Source of the DNA: JAWKTV01 sp041398905 | GTDB taxonomy: Bacteria > Planctomycetota > Planctomycetia > Planctomycetales > Planctomycetaceae | Reading direction: 5' to 3' | NCBI GenBank assembly: GCA_041398905.1 | Contig: JAWKTV010000001.1 | Location: 310,001 to 374,000, forward strand | Length of the DNA stretch: 64,000 bases | In this document: piece by piece, positions 10,639 to 23,591 of the stretch | Position numbering within the stretch: position 1 is the stretch's first letter | Layout: every line of letters begins with the position of its first letter | Translations under genes and position numbers: made by a program | Notes under the pieces: model-generated | Told to the model about the DNA's origin: nothing | Database searches by the model: none | What the model saw: only the letters and a program-made list of their open reading frames with translations

Positions 10639-10726
10639 AACCGCGAAGTGCAATCAATGTTGCCCAGCAACCAGTAACCCGAATGTCGATTCCATTTGAG
10701 GTGGCCGGGCCTCTCAGGATGAGGGT

Positions 10727-10743
10727 CGGCACGAGCGGCGCAA
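10727..10743 (+). promoter_or_regulatory. sigma54-type promoter candidate for the TolC-like gene
   Basis: CGGCACGAGCGGCGCAA has GG (10728-10729) and GC (10740-10741) ten bases apart. The -24 box GGCACG is perfect, but the -12 box is GCGCA rather than TTGCA. The -12 GC is 95 bases before the ATG at 10836, the same distance as for the candidate upstream of the adaptor gene. Confidence 0.35.
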
Positions 10744-10835
10744 GTCGCACCAGCATGGCCCCGGGGTAGGTGTCACTGTTGGATCGGATGGAGTGATTCC
10801 ACGGATCGTGCGGACGGTCACCTGCTGATCGCCGC

Positions 10836-12689
10836 ATGGCCATGTCAAGGACGAACCGAATGTTTCGCCTCTCAAGCGACAAGGCCGCTGGCAAGCGGGC
10901 GCGGTCGATTCTCGCTGTGACGGTCATCGGCACGCAGCTGACACTCAACGGCTGCGGAATTCCCGAACGCCGCTACGCGCAGTGCGGGCCTGTCATGCCG
11001 CCCGCCTACGAGCAGCCCAAGGGCTGGGTCCGCGAAAAGCTCGGCTGGCGGCCGGCGCCGCCGGCGCCAGCTCCCGCCACCGCAGCCGAGGACTTGATCA
11101 CCGGTTCGGCCGAGACCGACGCCGCCATTCGCGATCTCCCCGCGACCTTCGGCACGCGGGCTCATCAGGAACTGCGGTTCGCCAGCTACGAAGCACCGCA
11201 TCAACCGACCCCGATTGAGGCGGCACCGACCGACATCCCGCAGGAACTGGATCAATACCTCGACGCGCAGGACTCCGAGTACAACCCCGGAGTCGAAAGC
11301 GAAGTGGCGCCCGCCCCCTTTCCCGAAAGTACGGTCCCTTGTCCCACCGCATCAAGCCACCGCAGCGCCTACACGGAAGGCGGCATGCTGCTCCCCTGGA
11401 ACCAGTTCTTTGATGACCCTTGCCTGGTCGCGCTGATCAATCAGGCCCTGGTCGGAAATCAGGAGCTGAAGATTCTCGCTGAGGAAATCTGGATCGCCAA
11501 CAACGAGGTGCACGCGCGGAGCGGTGAGTATCTGCCCTCCGTCGATATCGGGGCCGGGGCGGGACTCGACAAGTCGAGTCGCTTCACCCGGAACGGAGCC
11601 GTCGAAGAAGGCCTCGAGGTCGCACCGGGCAAAGCGTTTCCCGAACCGCTGCCTGACTTCATGGTCGCCGCGAACCTCTCGTGGGAGATCGACATCTGGC
11701 GAAAGCTGCGCAACGCCCGCGATGCCGCCGCGTTCCGCTATCTGGGCACGCAGGATGGACAGAACTACGTCGTGACCCGGCTCGTCGCCGAAGTTGCGGA
11801 GAAGTACTACGAGCTGCTCGCGCTCGACAGCCGGCTGGAGATCATCGACAAGACGATCGAAATCCAGCGCGACAGCCTCCGCGTGGCGGAGGCGAAGAAG
11901 GAAGCCGGTCGCGGCACCGAACTCGCCGTGCAGCGGTTCATCGCGGAAGTCGCCAAGAACGAGAGTGAGAAGCTCATCATCCAGCAGGAGATCATCGAGG
12001 TCGAGAATCGGATCAACTTCCTGCTCGGTCGCTACCCGCAGCCGATTGAACGGTTGTCGCTCGACTACGTGCAGCTCAACCTGCAGCCGCTCGATGTCGG
12101 CGTCCCAGCGCAACTGCTGCGAAACCGGTCGGATGTTCGCCAGGCGGAGCGGGAAGTCGCAGCCGCCGGGCTCGACATCGAGGTTGCCCGCGCGCAGTTC
12201 TACCCGGCGCTCAACCTCAAGGCCGGCGTTGGCTTCCAGGCCTTCAACCCCAAGTATCTGTTCGTCAGCCCCGAAGCGCTGATCTACAACGCCGTTGGCG
12301 AACTGGTCGCGCCGGTGGTCAACAGGCGGGCGATTCAAGCCGCCTACCGCAGCGCCAACGCCAAACAGATTCAGAGCGTCTACGACTACCAGCGGACGAT
12401 CCTCAACGCCTACACCGAAGTCGTCAACTATATGACCAAGGTCGACAACTACGGGCAGAGCATCGAGATCAAACAGCGGCAGCTCGAAGCGCTGGAGAAC
12501 TCCGTCGACAGCGCGACCAAGCTCTTCAACAACGCCCGGGCCGAGTACGTGGAAGTACTGCTGGCCCAGCGCGAGGCGATGGAGGCCCGGATGATCCTCA
12601 TCGACGCCAAGCGGGAGCAGCTTAGCGCGATCGTCAATCTCTATCAGGCGCTCGGTGGCGGCGGCGGCACCTTCCTCCAGTGTCGCTAA
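10836..12689 (+). CDS. TolC/NodT-family outer-membrane efflux lipoprotein
   Basis: The outer-membrane channel component (617 residues) of the RND system. A basic leader is followed by a lipobox LNGC (Cys40 from this start; ATGs at 10842 and 10860 would be shorter alternatives). A Pro/Ala-rich variable segment of about 150 residues precedes the conserved region, which is unusual because NodT-type channels normally start the barrel/helix repeats soon after the lipid anchor. The conserved part has the two structural repeats: LVALINQALVGNQELKILAE and WEIDIWRKLRNARDAAAFRY in the first; LRNRSDVRQAEREVAAAGLD, ARAQFYPALNLKAGVG and VNYMTKVDNYGQSIEIKQRQ in the second. It ends NLYQALGGGG, the normal end of the family. 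It lies 443 bases downstream of the permease. Confidence 0.92.
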   Translation: MAMSRTNRMFRLSSDKAAGKRARSILAVTVIGTQLTLNGCGIPERRYAQCGPVMPPAYEQPKGWVREKLGWRPAPPAPAPATAAEDLITGSAETDAAIRDLPATFGTRAHQELRFASYEAPHQPTPIEAAPTDIPQELDQYLDAQDSEYNPGVESEVAPAPFPESTVPCPTASSHRSAYTEGGMLLPWNQFFDDPCLVALINQALVGNQELKILAEEIWIANNEVHARSGEYLPSVDIGAGAGLDKSSRFTRNGAVEEGLEVAPGKAFPEPLPDFMVAANLSWEIDIWRKLRNARDAAAFRYLGTQDGQNYVVTRLVAEVAEKYYELLALDSRLEIIDKTIEIQRDSLRVAEAKKEAGRGTELAVQRFIAEVAKNESEKLIIQQEIIEVENRINFLLGRYPQPIERLSLDYVQLNLQPLDVGVPAQLLRNRSDVRQAEREVAAAGLDIEVARAQFYPALNLKAGVGFQAFNPKYLFVSPEALIYNAVGELVAPVVNRRAIQAAYRSANAKQIQSVYDYQRTILNAYTEVVNYMTKVDNYGQSIEIKQRQLEALENSVDSATKLFNNARAEYVEVLLAQREAMEARMILIDAKREQLSAIVNLYQALGGGGGTFLQCR

Positions 12690-12890
12690 CGGCTGGCCTG
12701 AGAACTCGCCCTAGCTCTCTCCACTCTGGGGATGAAACGGAGTCCCCACTCTTCAATGCAGGCCCGCGTGCATGCGGACAGGTCTGCAATCAGACTTCCA
12801 GTCGACTACACTGTCGACCGGCGAGGCTGACGATTCGACGCTCTCGCCCGGCGACCATTGTGGATCGTTTCTCGCAGGAAGAGCTGAAGC

Positions 12891-15596
12891 ATGCACCGTT
12901 TCTGGACAAGGTTGCTCGCCGTGGCCACTTTGATGGCGGCCGTCACCACGCAGGCGGCGGACGCGAGAATTCAAGCTCCCGCCGACACGAGCCGCGTCTG
13001 GATCGGTGCCGACGCCTGGGCCAATCGACTGCAGGACTGGCGACTGCGCGACGGCCGCATCGAGTGCATCGCGGAACAGCCGAAGCTGAAGTGGCGGACA
13101 CTGCAGGCCGTCACGTCCCGGCTGGGCGACGAACCACGGAGCTTCTCGATCTCGACGCGGATCGGGCTTTCGAACACGAAGGTCGAGAACGCCGCCGCCA
13201 GCTCGCTCGGCGGCATTGTGCTGGGGGTTGGCTGCGTCCCCGGCGGGCAGGACATGGACCATCGCTCAGCCGCTCTCGTCCACGGCGGCTGGGGAAGGGG
13301 AGCAGGCTGCTTCTTCGGATTGAACCCCAGCGGGGAACTCGTCACACGGAATCTCAATCAGGCGGCGGCGGAGACCGTCGTCGCTCAAGTCGTCGAACCG
13401 GCGGTGCTCAAAGACGGCGTCGTCTTCTCCCTCGGAGCCGCTCCCAAGGCCGACAATCCCGCGCGTTACGACTTCAACATTCGCATCCAGACCAGTGACG
13501 GCTCGACCATTTTGCAGGATTGGTTCTTCACCAATATCGACCCGATCGAAGCCTTCGGCATCGACTTTCGCGGCGGTGTCGGCCTTGTGTCGCATCCGGG
13601 TGAACAGCAGCAGGGGAAGTATGGCGGTCGCTGGTGGTTTGAGGATGTGACGATCAGCGGTGACGACGTCGAGTCGCATCCCGGCCGCGCGATCGGCCCC
13701 ATCCTCTCGACCATGTACACCATCGACACTGAGATCGGCGGCGAGCACAGCCTGCTGAAGCTCACGGCCCAACTCATGCCGATCGGTGATGACGAAGCTC
13801 GATCGGCCGCGCTGCAGGTACGCAAGAGCGACGGCACGTGGCACACCGTCGACACCGCCCAGGTCGTCATTCCCGGCTGGACCGCCACGTTTCGTGACGA
13901 CCAGTGGGACGCCACCATCGAGGATCACTACCGCGTCGTCTATCCCGCGGAGGTGACTGGAAACGGGACGCAGCACACCTTCGAGGGCACGATCCGCAAA
14001 GACCCCGTCCAGAACGAGTCCGTCGTCGTCGCCGGCTTCACCGGCAACCATATGGTCGGCCACGGCTTCGAGCGCGACGGCTACGACTTCGCCACCAACG
14101 TCTGGTTCCCGCACGCCGACGTCGTGAAGAACGTCTCGGCCATCAATCCCGACGTCCTGTTCTTCTCGGGCGATCAAGTCTACGAAGGCGGCAGCCCGAC
14201 CTTCCCCGACGTGCAGAACATCGAACTCGACTACCTTTACAAGTGGTACCTGTGGTGCTGGGCGTACCGGGACATCACCCGCGACCGGCCGACCATCTGC
14301 GAGCCGGACGATCACGACGTCTACCAGGGAAACATCTGGGGCCAGGGTGGGCGCAAAGCGGTCTCGCCGCCCAACAATCGTTATGGCTCGCCGATGGGCC
14401 GCGATCACGACGGCGGGTACGTCCACCCGGCCGAGTTCGTCAAGATGGTCGAGCGGACGCAGACCTCGCACCTCCCCGATCCCTACGACCCCCAGCCTCT
14501 CGAACAGGGGATCACCTCCTACTACACCGACATGGTCTGGGGCGGGATCGGCATGGCGATTCTGGAGGATCGCAAGTTCAAGTCGGGCTGCAACCGACCC
14601 GACATGCCACCCTCTGGCACCGGCCGACCCGACCACTTCAACGACCCCGCCTTTGACGTCGCCGACCTCGACATTCCCGGCCTCACGCTGCTCGGAGACA
14701 AACAGCTCGAGTTCCTCGACCGGTTCGCCACCGACTGGAAGGGACACCGCATGAAGATCGCCCTCAGCCAGACGATCTTCGCGAACATGGCGACGCACCA
14801 CGGCGGCGCACTCGATCGACTCATCGCCGACCTCGACTCCAACGGCTGGCCGCAGACCGGCCGCAACAAGGCGATCGACGCTCTCCGCAAAGGCTTCGTC
14901 TTCCATCTCGCCGGCGATCAGCACCTGGCGACGATCGTGCATCACGGTGTCGATGCGCACAACGACGCCATCTGGTCGTTCTGTGTCCCTTCGGTCGCGA
15001 ACTTCTACCCCCGCGCCTGGGCTCCCACGCTGCCCGGCGAATACAGCCCCCCCGCGGTTGAGGACTACACCGGCGAACACCGCGATGGCTTCGGGCATCC
15101 CGTCACCGTCTTCGCCGCGACCAACCCCGGCCGCAACATGGGCCACGAGCCGACCCGACTCCACAACGGCATGCCGGGCTACGGCATCGTGCGTCTTAAC
15201 AAGGCGACGCGCGCGATCACCATGGAATGCTGGCCCCGCTTCTCGGACGTCACCGACCCGAACGCGAAGCAGTACGAAGGCTGGCCGAAGACGATCAGTC
15301 AGACCGACAACTACGCCCGCCAGCCGGCCGGCTGGCTGCCGAAGCTGGTGGTCGAAGGGGCCAACGACGCGGTCGTGACCGTCTTGAAAATGCAGGGGGA
15401 CGATCCCGACAACGCCGAGCTGGTGTACTCGCTGCGACTGAGCGGGACCACGTTCGATCCGCCGGTCTTCGATGCGTCCGCGAAGTACGTCATCGAAGTC
15501 AGCCGTCCCGAGGCGGGTGGCAAACACACCTACGGCAACCTCGAAGTCGCCACGGATCCGCAGCCGCAAAAACTCACCGTGCAGTTCACCAACTAG
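12891..15596 (+). CDS. Secreted PhoD-like alkaline phosphatase/metallophosphoesterase
   Basis: 901 residues with an N-terminal signal peptide (MHRFWTRLLAVATLMAAV) cleaved near residue 22. The first 260 residues resemble a concanavalin-like or family-specific N-terminal domain. The second half is PhoD-like: LFFSGDQVYEGGSP (about 423-436), EPDDHDVYQGN (about 471) and LAGDQHLATIVHHG (about 674) supply the metal-binding Asp/His set. The C-terminal beta-rich domain ends at SRPEAGGKHTYGNL and beyond. PhoD enzymes hydrolyse phosphodiesters in the periplasm or outside the cell with Ca/Fe. Planctomycetes carry many such long paralogues whose substrates are unknown. The gene stands alone between the efflux genes and dnaE. 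No phosphate-regulated promoter was recognised. Confidence 0.85.
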   Translation: MHRFWTRLLAVATLMAAVTTQAADARIQAPADTSRVWIGADAWANRLQDWRLRDGRIECIAEQPKLKWRTLQAVTSRLGDEPRSFSISTRIGLSNTKVENAAASSLGGIVLGVGCVPGGQDMDHRSAALVHGGWGRGAGCFFGLNPSGELVTRNLNQAAAETVVAQVVEPAVLKDGVVFSLGAAPKADNPARYDFNIRIQTSDGSTILQDWFFTNIDPIEAFGIDFRGGVGLVSHPGEQQQGKYGGRWWFEDVTISGDDVESHPGRAIGPILSTMYTIDTEIGGEHSLLKLTAQLMPIGDDEARSAALQVRKSDGTWHTVDTAQVVIPGWTATFRDDQWDATIEDHYRVVYPAEVTGNGTQHTFEGTIRKDPVQNESVVVAGFTGNHMVGHGFERDGYDFATNVWFPHADVVKNVSAINPDVLFFSGDQVYEGGSPTFPDVQNIELDYLYKWYLWCWAYRDITRDRPTICEPDDHDVYQGNIWGQGGRKAVSPPNNRYGSPMGRDHDGGYVHPAEFVKMVERTQTSHLPDPYDPQPLEQGITSYYTDMVWGGIGMAILEDRKFKSGCNRPDMPPSGTGRPDHFNDPAFDVADLDIPGLTLLGDKQLEFLDRFATDWKGHRMKIALSQTIFANMATHHGGALDRLIADLDSNGWPQTGRNKAIDALRKGFVFHLAGDQHLATIVHHGVDAHNDAIWSFCVPSVANFYPRAWAPTLPGEYSPPAVEDYTGEHRDGFGHPVTVFAATNPGRNMGHEPTRLHNGMPGYGIVRLNKATRAITMECWPRFSDVTDPNAKQYEGWPKTISQTDNYARQPAGWLPKLVVEGANDAVVTVLKMQGDDPDNAELVYSLRLSGTTFDPPVFDASAKYVIEVSRPEAGGKHTYGNLEVATDPQPQKLTVQFTN

Positions 15597-15744
15597 CTGC
15601 TGGCAGCGGACAGCTGTGTGTGCCTCAAAAGCCGCGCCGCCCTGGCGCGCGCCGTCGCAACCTCCTCCCCGCGATTGTCCGCCGCGCTCCATCGCACCCC
15701 AACTCCCGCAAGCCGCGTCGGTTGCGTCACCTTCGCGATGCCGA

Positions 15745-15772
15745 TTGAGACTCACCCCCCGTGCGGTAGAAT
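15745..15772 (+). promoter_or_regulatory. sigma70-type promoter candidate for dnaE
   Basis: TTGAGA (15745-15750) and TAGAAT (15767-15772) are separated by 16 bases. The -10 box ends 51 bases before the chosen dnaE ATG at 15824. Confidence 0.5.
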
Positions 15773-15823
15773 GGCGGTTTCGCTATTCCTTGCTGCGTCT
15801 TGAAGATCGGTGAATCTGGTACC

Positions 15824-19471
<3,648 letters not shown>

Positions 19472-19480
19472 TGCGTCCCG

Positions 19481-19510
19481 TTGATTGTGACCGGCGAATC
19501 ATCCTATAAA
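19481..19510 (+). promoter_or_regulatory. sigma70-type promoter candidate for the SDR gene
   Basis: TTGATT (19481-19486) and TATAAA (19505-19510) are separated by 18 bases, in the 85-base gap after dnaE and 46 bases before the ATG at 19557. Confidence 0.5.
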
Positions 19511-19556
19511 ACTGACCATTGTTTTGCCGTAGAACTTTGCTAACTGGACACGGTCC

Positions 19557-20339
19557 ATGCCTCTGACTGGTCGTAACATTCTCATCACGGGAGCCTCGCG
19601 CGGCATCGGCCGCGGGGCGGCTTTGGCGTGCGCAGCCGCCGGTGCCAACGTCGGGATCAACTTCCGCTCCCATCCCGACGAAGCGGAACAGGTCGCCGAG
19701 GCGGCTCGCAAGCTGGGGGTGAATGCGGTCTGCCTGCAGGCGGACGTGGCGGACCACGACAGCGTGCAGCGGATGTTCGACCAGTTTTCGACCGAGCTGG
19801 GAGAGCTGAACGCCTTCGTCTCAAATGCAGCCTACAGTGATCGTGAACTGATGATCGACGCGGACCTCGATGGGTTCCGCCGCACGGTCGATGTGTCGAT
19901 GTGGGGGGCGTTCTACGGCCTGCGTGAGGCGGCCCGACGGATGGTCAAGCAAGGGACCGGAGGTGCGACGGTCATCGTCTCGTCACCCCACGCGGTCATC
20001 CCGATCCCGATGGCGATGGCGTACAACATGGCGAAGGCAGCCATCGATCACATGGCCCGCACTGCGGCGATCGAGCTCGCCCAGCACCGCATCCGTGTCA
20101 ACGTCGTGCACCCCGGCTGGATCGACACGCCGGGCGAGCGAAAATTCTTCAGCGAGGAGCAGCTCAATGAAGGAGCGGCCAACATCCCCTGGAAACGGAT
20201 GGGAACCCCCGAGGAAATCGGCGGGCTGATCAGGTTCCTGCTCTCCAGCGAGGCCGACTACATGACCGGCAGCACTGTCCTGATGGACGGCGGCATCAGC
20301 CTGCCCTGGTGGTCGAACCGCGCGGAGGGGAAGCAATAG
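19557..20339 (+). CDS. Short-chain dehydrogenase/reductase (SDR), classical type
   Basis: A 260-residue NAD(P)-dependent oxidoreductase with a Rossmann fold. It has the cofactor motif TGASRGIG (11-18), a stabilising N-A-A-like motif (FVSNAAYS), the catalytic Ser near 143 (VIVSS) and the YxxxK dyad at Tyr156/Lys160 (YNMAK). The end MDGGISLPWW resembles glucose-1-dehydrogenase/3-oxoacyl-ACP-reductase-like SDRs. The substrate cannot be told from sequence. NFRS after beta-strand 2 (INFRSHPDEA) points to NADP preference. The gene is followed by a convergent lipoprotein gene 64 bases away. Confidence 0.88.
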   Translation: MPLTGRNILITGASRGIGRGAALACAAAGANVGINFRSHPDEAEQVAEAARKLGVNAVCLQADVADHDSVQRMFDQFSTELGELNAFVSNAAYSDRELMIDADLDGFRRTVDVSMWGAFYGLREAARRMVKQGTGGATVIVSSPHAVIPIPMAMAYNMAKAAIDHMARTAAIELAQHRIRVNVVHPGWIDTPGERKFFSEEQLNEGAANIPWKRMGTPEEIGGLIRFLLSSEADYMTGSTVLMDGGISLPWWSNRAEGKQ

Positions 20340-20402
20340 CGTTCCGCCATGCCGGTGCCAGTCCATCGCGACTGGTCAGAAGCCCCGGTGGTTACGGATT
20401 CC

Positions 20403-20861
20403 TTAGTCGACCGGGATCTCCAGCGAATCCGTACCATCATCGGGAATGGTGACCTGGATGCCCGACTGTTCGGGGACTCCCAACTGTTCGGGGATCAATC
20501 GCTTGGTTTTCAACTTCGCGAGTTCTTCATCGGAAGGGACGCCGCCGTAGGGGTCACTTTGCGCATCGCCCGTGACTTCGACAAGCGCCAGTCCAACGTA
20601 GTGGTCACCAGGGACCGCTCCGTCCTGTTGCCCAAAGGTGGAGAGCACGAACCGCCCTTGATCGTCGGTAGTGCCAATCGCCGGTCGCCCGCCGTTGACG
20701 GGGATCAACGTGATGGTCGCCCCTTTCGGACACGGCGCTCCCTTGAGGGTGACGGTGCCAGAAGCGGGGACCGTCGCAGGCATTTCCGGCCCGCCGCCGC
20801 AACCGGCCACGCACACCAGCATTAGAACCAATGGATGCAGCCGAGCTCTCGAAGTGAACAT
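20403..20861 (-). CDS. Small lipoprotein with carboxypeptidase-regulatory-like beta domain
   Basis: A 152-residue protein with a lipobox VAGC (Cys21) followed by GGG, then one beta-sandwich-like domain (GTVTLKGAPCPKGATITLIP, DDQGRFVLSTF, GDHYVGLALVEV). Small proteins like this are abundant in planctomycetes and typically sit next to DUF1559 genes, as here: a DUF1559 gene lies 98 bases upstream on the same strand. The function is unknown. It is probably surface- or periplasm-anchored and may serve as a partner of the pilin-like protein. A second, diverged copy lies at 22007-22433. Confidence 0.8.
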   Translation of the reverse strand: MFTSRARLHPLVLMLVCVAGCGGGPEMPATVPASGTVTLKGAPCPKGATITLIPVNGGRPAIGTTDDQGRFVLSTFGQQDGAVPGDHYVGLALVEVTGDAQSDPYGGVPSDEELAKLKTKRLIPEQLGVPEQSGIQVTIPDDGTDSLEIPVD

Positions 20862-20959
20862 TGCGGGGAGGTCAGATGAAAGGAGGCGGGGAAGTGCTGG
20901 TCAACTGCCGGGAGCAGCAGTTGACCACCGGTTGACAGCGACTTTCGCGACCGCTGAGG

Positions 20960-21937
20960 TTAGGGCAGGCTGACCGGCTGACCATCGGCTTTTCCGCCGA
21001 GTCGCTGATAGCTGTTGTAGTCGATGTTCTCGGAGAAGAACCGGACCGCCGCGTCCCCCATCACGAATTGACACCCGCCGGGATGCAGTGATCGGAAGCC
21101 GAGTTCGGTCTGCCAGTTGCACCATGCGTTGCAGCCAGCGGTCGCGTCGCGGCGGCAACTGTCGTAGTTGACGGGATTGACGGTCGACGTCAGTCCTTGA
21201 CCGTTGTTGGAAACGAACCAGCCGTTGTCGTGGTGGTTGCTGCATTCGGGGCGGATTTCACCGAAGTAGATGACGTTGCTGGTCCCGTCCACCACGTCGC
21301 CAATGTTGATGGTCCGCCATGAGCGAGTGAAGACACCTGACACGCCGTTGCGTTCCCCCGCTCCCTGCAGCGCGAGGGTATGAAACGGACTGGTGCAGGC
21401 GCAGCTCGGGTTGCCCCCAGCACCACCGGTCGTTTGAGATCCGACGCACGCTGCGTAGTTCTGCGCCGCGTTGTTGCCGACGGTGGTGGCACCCAACTGG
21501 CCAATCTCTCCATCACGGTAGAAGTCACCCGCCGTGTCCGTCGGGCACAGATACACCGCGACCGAGTACTTGCTGCGGATCAGGTCGCCAGCCGGGTCGG
21601 TCGCGCCGTCGATGTTCTTCAGGCTAAAGTCAATCATGTCGAACAGCGGCTTCTGTTCGACGTAAGGCAGCAGATGGACGAGAATCGACCCCTTCTGGGC
21701 GGCACCGCCGGGATCGGGAACCGACCAGAACGCACCTGGTGGAAGTACCGAATGGGAGATCTCGTAGTCTGCCACCGCAATCGCGATGTTGTGCAGGTGA
21801 TCCTGGCATTGGCTCTTGCGGGCGGCCTCCCGCACCTGCTGCACGGCTGGCAGCAGCAGTGCCACGAGAATCGCGATGATCGCGATCACAACCAGCAGTT
21901 CGATCAACGTAAAACCACGTCGCCGCAACGGACTCAT
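20960..21937 (-). CDS. DUF1559 prepilin-like protein (copy 1)
   Basis: 325 residues from ATG 21937. It starts with a short basic leader and a type IV prepilin cleavage/methylation signal ([19 protein letters not shown]), with processing expected after Gly before FTLIE. The long helix continues into [18 protein letters not shown], followed by a DUF1559 body with conserved Cys and Asn residues ([21 protein letters not shown]) and the usual end [24 protein letters not shown]1559 is a family expanded massively in planctomycetes. It is thought to form pseudopilin-like structures outside the cytoplasmic membrane, but this is not firmly established. The upstream in-frame ATG at 21991 would put 18 extra residues before the basic leader, so 21937 is preferred. 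Confidence 0.93.
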   Translation of the reverse strand: MSPLRRRGFTLIELLVVIAIIAILVALLLPAVQQVREAARKSQCQDHLHNIAIAVADYEISHSVLPPGAFWSVPDPGGAAQKGSILVHLLPYVEQKPLFDMIDFSLKNIDGATDPAGDLIRSKYSVAVYLCPTDTAGDFYRDGEIGQLGATTVGNNAAQNYAACVGSQTTGGAGGNPSCACTSPFHTLALQGAGERNGVSGVFTRSWRTINIGDVVDGTSNVIYFGEIRPECSNHHDNGWFVSNNGQGLTSTVNPVNYDSCRRDATAGCNAWCNWQTELGFRSLHPGGCQFVMGDAAVRFFSENIDYNSYQRLGGKADGQPVSLP

Positions 21938-22006
21938 GGCTCTCCAGCGAGAAGGGTGATGAAAACAGAACCAGCCGACAGCAAAGTTCAAAAGCGAGAA
22001 CGAGAA

Positions 22007-22433
22007 CTACTGACCGTCAGACATCTTGAAATCATGCGTGAGGCTCTCGGCGGAAACCTTCGCCCTGAGGGTGAGCTGTCCGGGCTGCGGTAGGTCGTCG
22101 GAATATTGTCGACCTGCTTTTCGACGAGCCCGCCCGGCGAGTCGGCGGTGTCCGGCGTGACTTCGGTCGGGGGCACGATTGTCACCACGTAGTCGCCTGC
22201 CGGGAGCGTCGCGGTGTAGGTGCCTCCTCGCTCAATTCGGCCCTCCCACCCAGTCCCGTGCTCGGTGCCTCGAACAGGACCGTCCCCTCGGCAACCGGTG
22301 CGTCCTTGTAGGTAACGACTCCCTGGACCGTGTGAGTTTCCCGATCCGAGCCTGGTTCACCTCCGCAGCCGGCTACCAGCGGCGAAAGTCCCAAGATCGC
22401 GACCAGCGAGGCGTAACGTGAGAAAGCATGCAT
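22007..22433 (-). CDS. Small lipoprotein paired with DUF1559 copy 2, two frameshifts
   Basis: Begins MHAFSRYASLVAILGLSP with lipobox VAGC, then VQGVVTYKDAPVAEGTVLFE. The same regulatory-like beta domain continues as RGGTYTATLPAGDYVVTIVP only if one base is inserted near 22243, at a run of C. The tail (LRAKVSAESLTHDFKMSDGQ, stop at 22007-22009) needs another shift near 22070 next to CCCTGAGGG. With these corrections it is a normal paralogue of the lipoprotein at 20403. It lies between the two DUF1559 genes on the same strand. ATG 22433 is preferred over 22448 for a compact signal peptide. Confidence 0.7.
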
Positions 22434-22571
22434 GACTTCGGACACCATAAAGCAAACGCGGCCGACACTGGAATACCCGGTCCAGACGGCCGATGGAGAC
22501 GAGAAAGCGATGTTGACACATGGTACCGGGCAGGCAGCCAGATACCATGCGTCGAGCCGGTTCGTTGACGA

Positions 22572-23591
22572 CTACGGAATCGTGACAGGGTTTCCGTCGT
22601 CACGGTCGCACATCCGCTTGAACATCGTGAGGTCGATGTTCTCGGAAACGAAGGTCACCTTGCCGTCGCCAATGCCGAACTGGGCACCGCCGGGGTGCGC
22701 GGAGCGGAAGATCGTGTTACATTCAGCCGGGCCGACTGATCCGGCGGGACGAGTGCGGGTGTTGATGGCGTACCGGGCGGTGGTCATGTTGTAGCAGCGG
22801 CCGTCGTTGTTACCGGCGGTTCCACAGCCGCTACCGCAAACGCTGGTCCCGCCGCTGGGAACCTTGCCGTTCTTCGACCCCATGTAGATTCCGCCGGTGC
22901 TGTTACCGCCGGCGCGGTCGTCGTGCTTGGTGGTCAGGGCAGCACCTGAAAAGGCGAAATAGCCCTGCTCGCCCATGACAAGGATGTTGGAGGAGCCGTC
23001 GGTCATGTCGGCGAATCGGACCGCCTTGTTCGGGACGAACACACCACCGGCCGACCAGCGGGCATTGTTGTTGACGTTCTCGGTCGTCGGGTGCAGGTCG
23101 CTGCCGGCGATCGGCACGTAGTCGGTCATCTGAATGCTGACGTTCGGAGTACCACCGGTCGTCTTCTGATTCAGCAGCGGGCTGGAGGGGCAGTTGAACA
23201 TCTCGATGCTCGCTCCACCGACCGCTCCTTTGATCAACACCGTACCGGCGTTGGCGGAACCGAGCCACCACTGGAGAGGCCAGCCGGTCCCCTTGATCTG
23301 ATCGTAGAGCGGCTTCTGCTCCATGAACTGCAGCGTGTGGACCCACGCCGAGGGACCGTGGCCGGTCTGATTGGCGGAAGTGGCGATCGGGAAGCCACCG
23401 TAAGTCACTTCATAGTCGTGGAAGGCAATGACGAAGTTGTGCAGGTGGTCCTGACACTGACTCTTGCGGGCCGCTTCACGGACCTGCTGGACAGCGGGCA
23501 GCAGCAAAGCGACCAGAATCGCGATGATCGCGATGACGACGAGGAGTTCAATCAGCGTGAACCCCCCTCTGCGAGACTGAGAACGAGACAT
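22572..23591 (-). CDS. DUF1559 prepilin-like protein (copy 2)
   Basis: 339 residues from ATG 23591. The leader MSRSQSRRG precedes the prepilin helix [20 protein letters not shown], and the following [18 protein letters not shown] is identical in amino acids to copy 1 although the DNA differs. The body has FNCPSSPLLNQKT and DGSSNILVMGEQGYF, and a C-terminal HPGGAQFGIGDGKVTFVSEN similar to copy 1. It is first in a probable four-gene leftward group: DUF1559, lipoprotein, DUF1559, lipoprotein. The upstream in-frame start at 23660 would add 23 residues before the leader and is less likely. Confidence 0.93.
   Translation of the reverse strand: MSRSQSRRGGFTLIELLVVIAIIAILVALLLPAVQQVREAARKSQCQDHLHNFVIAFHDYEVTYGGFPIATSANQTGHGPSAWVHTLQFMEQKPLYDQIKGTGWPLQWWLGSANAGTVLIKGAVGGASIEMFNCPSSPLLNQKTTGGTPNVSIQMTDYVPIAGSDLHPTTENVNNNARWSAGGVFVPNKAVRFADMTDGSSNILVMGEQGYFAFSGAALTTKHDDRAGGNSTGGIYMGSKNGKVPSGGTSVCGSGCGTAGNNDGRCYNMTTARYAINTRTRPAGSVGPAECNTIFRSAHPGGAQFGIGDGKVTFVSENIDLTMFKRMCDRDDGNPVTIP

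Larger units (their letters stand above)
10393..10835 (+). other. Intergenic region upstream of the outer-membrane efflux gene
   Basis: About 440 bases without a credible gene. It contains a TGCA-type element (10624-10638) related to the one at 4852-4866 and a sigma54-type promoter candidate (10727-10743). This suggests that the outer-membrane component has its own promoter rather than relying only on read-through from the permease. Confidence 0.6.

Noticed and set aside
13266..15755. An 829-codon minus-strand frame opposite the PhoD-like gene
   Set aside because: Strong PhoD motifs on the plus strand and no recognisable family on the minus strand. The frame is open because of GC-biased third positions.
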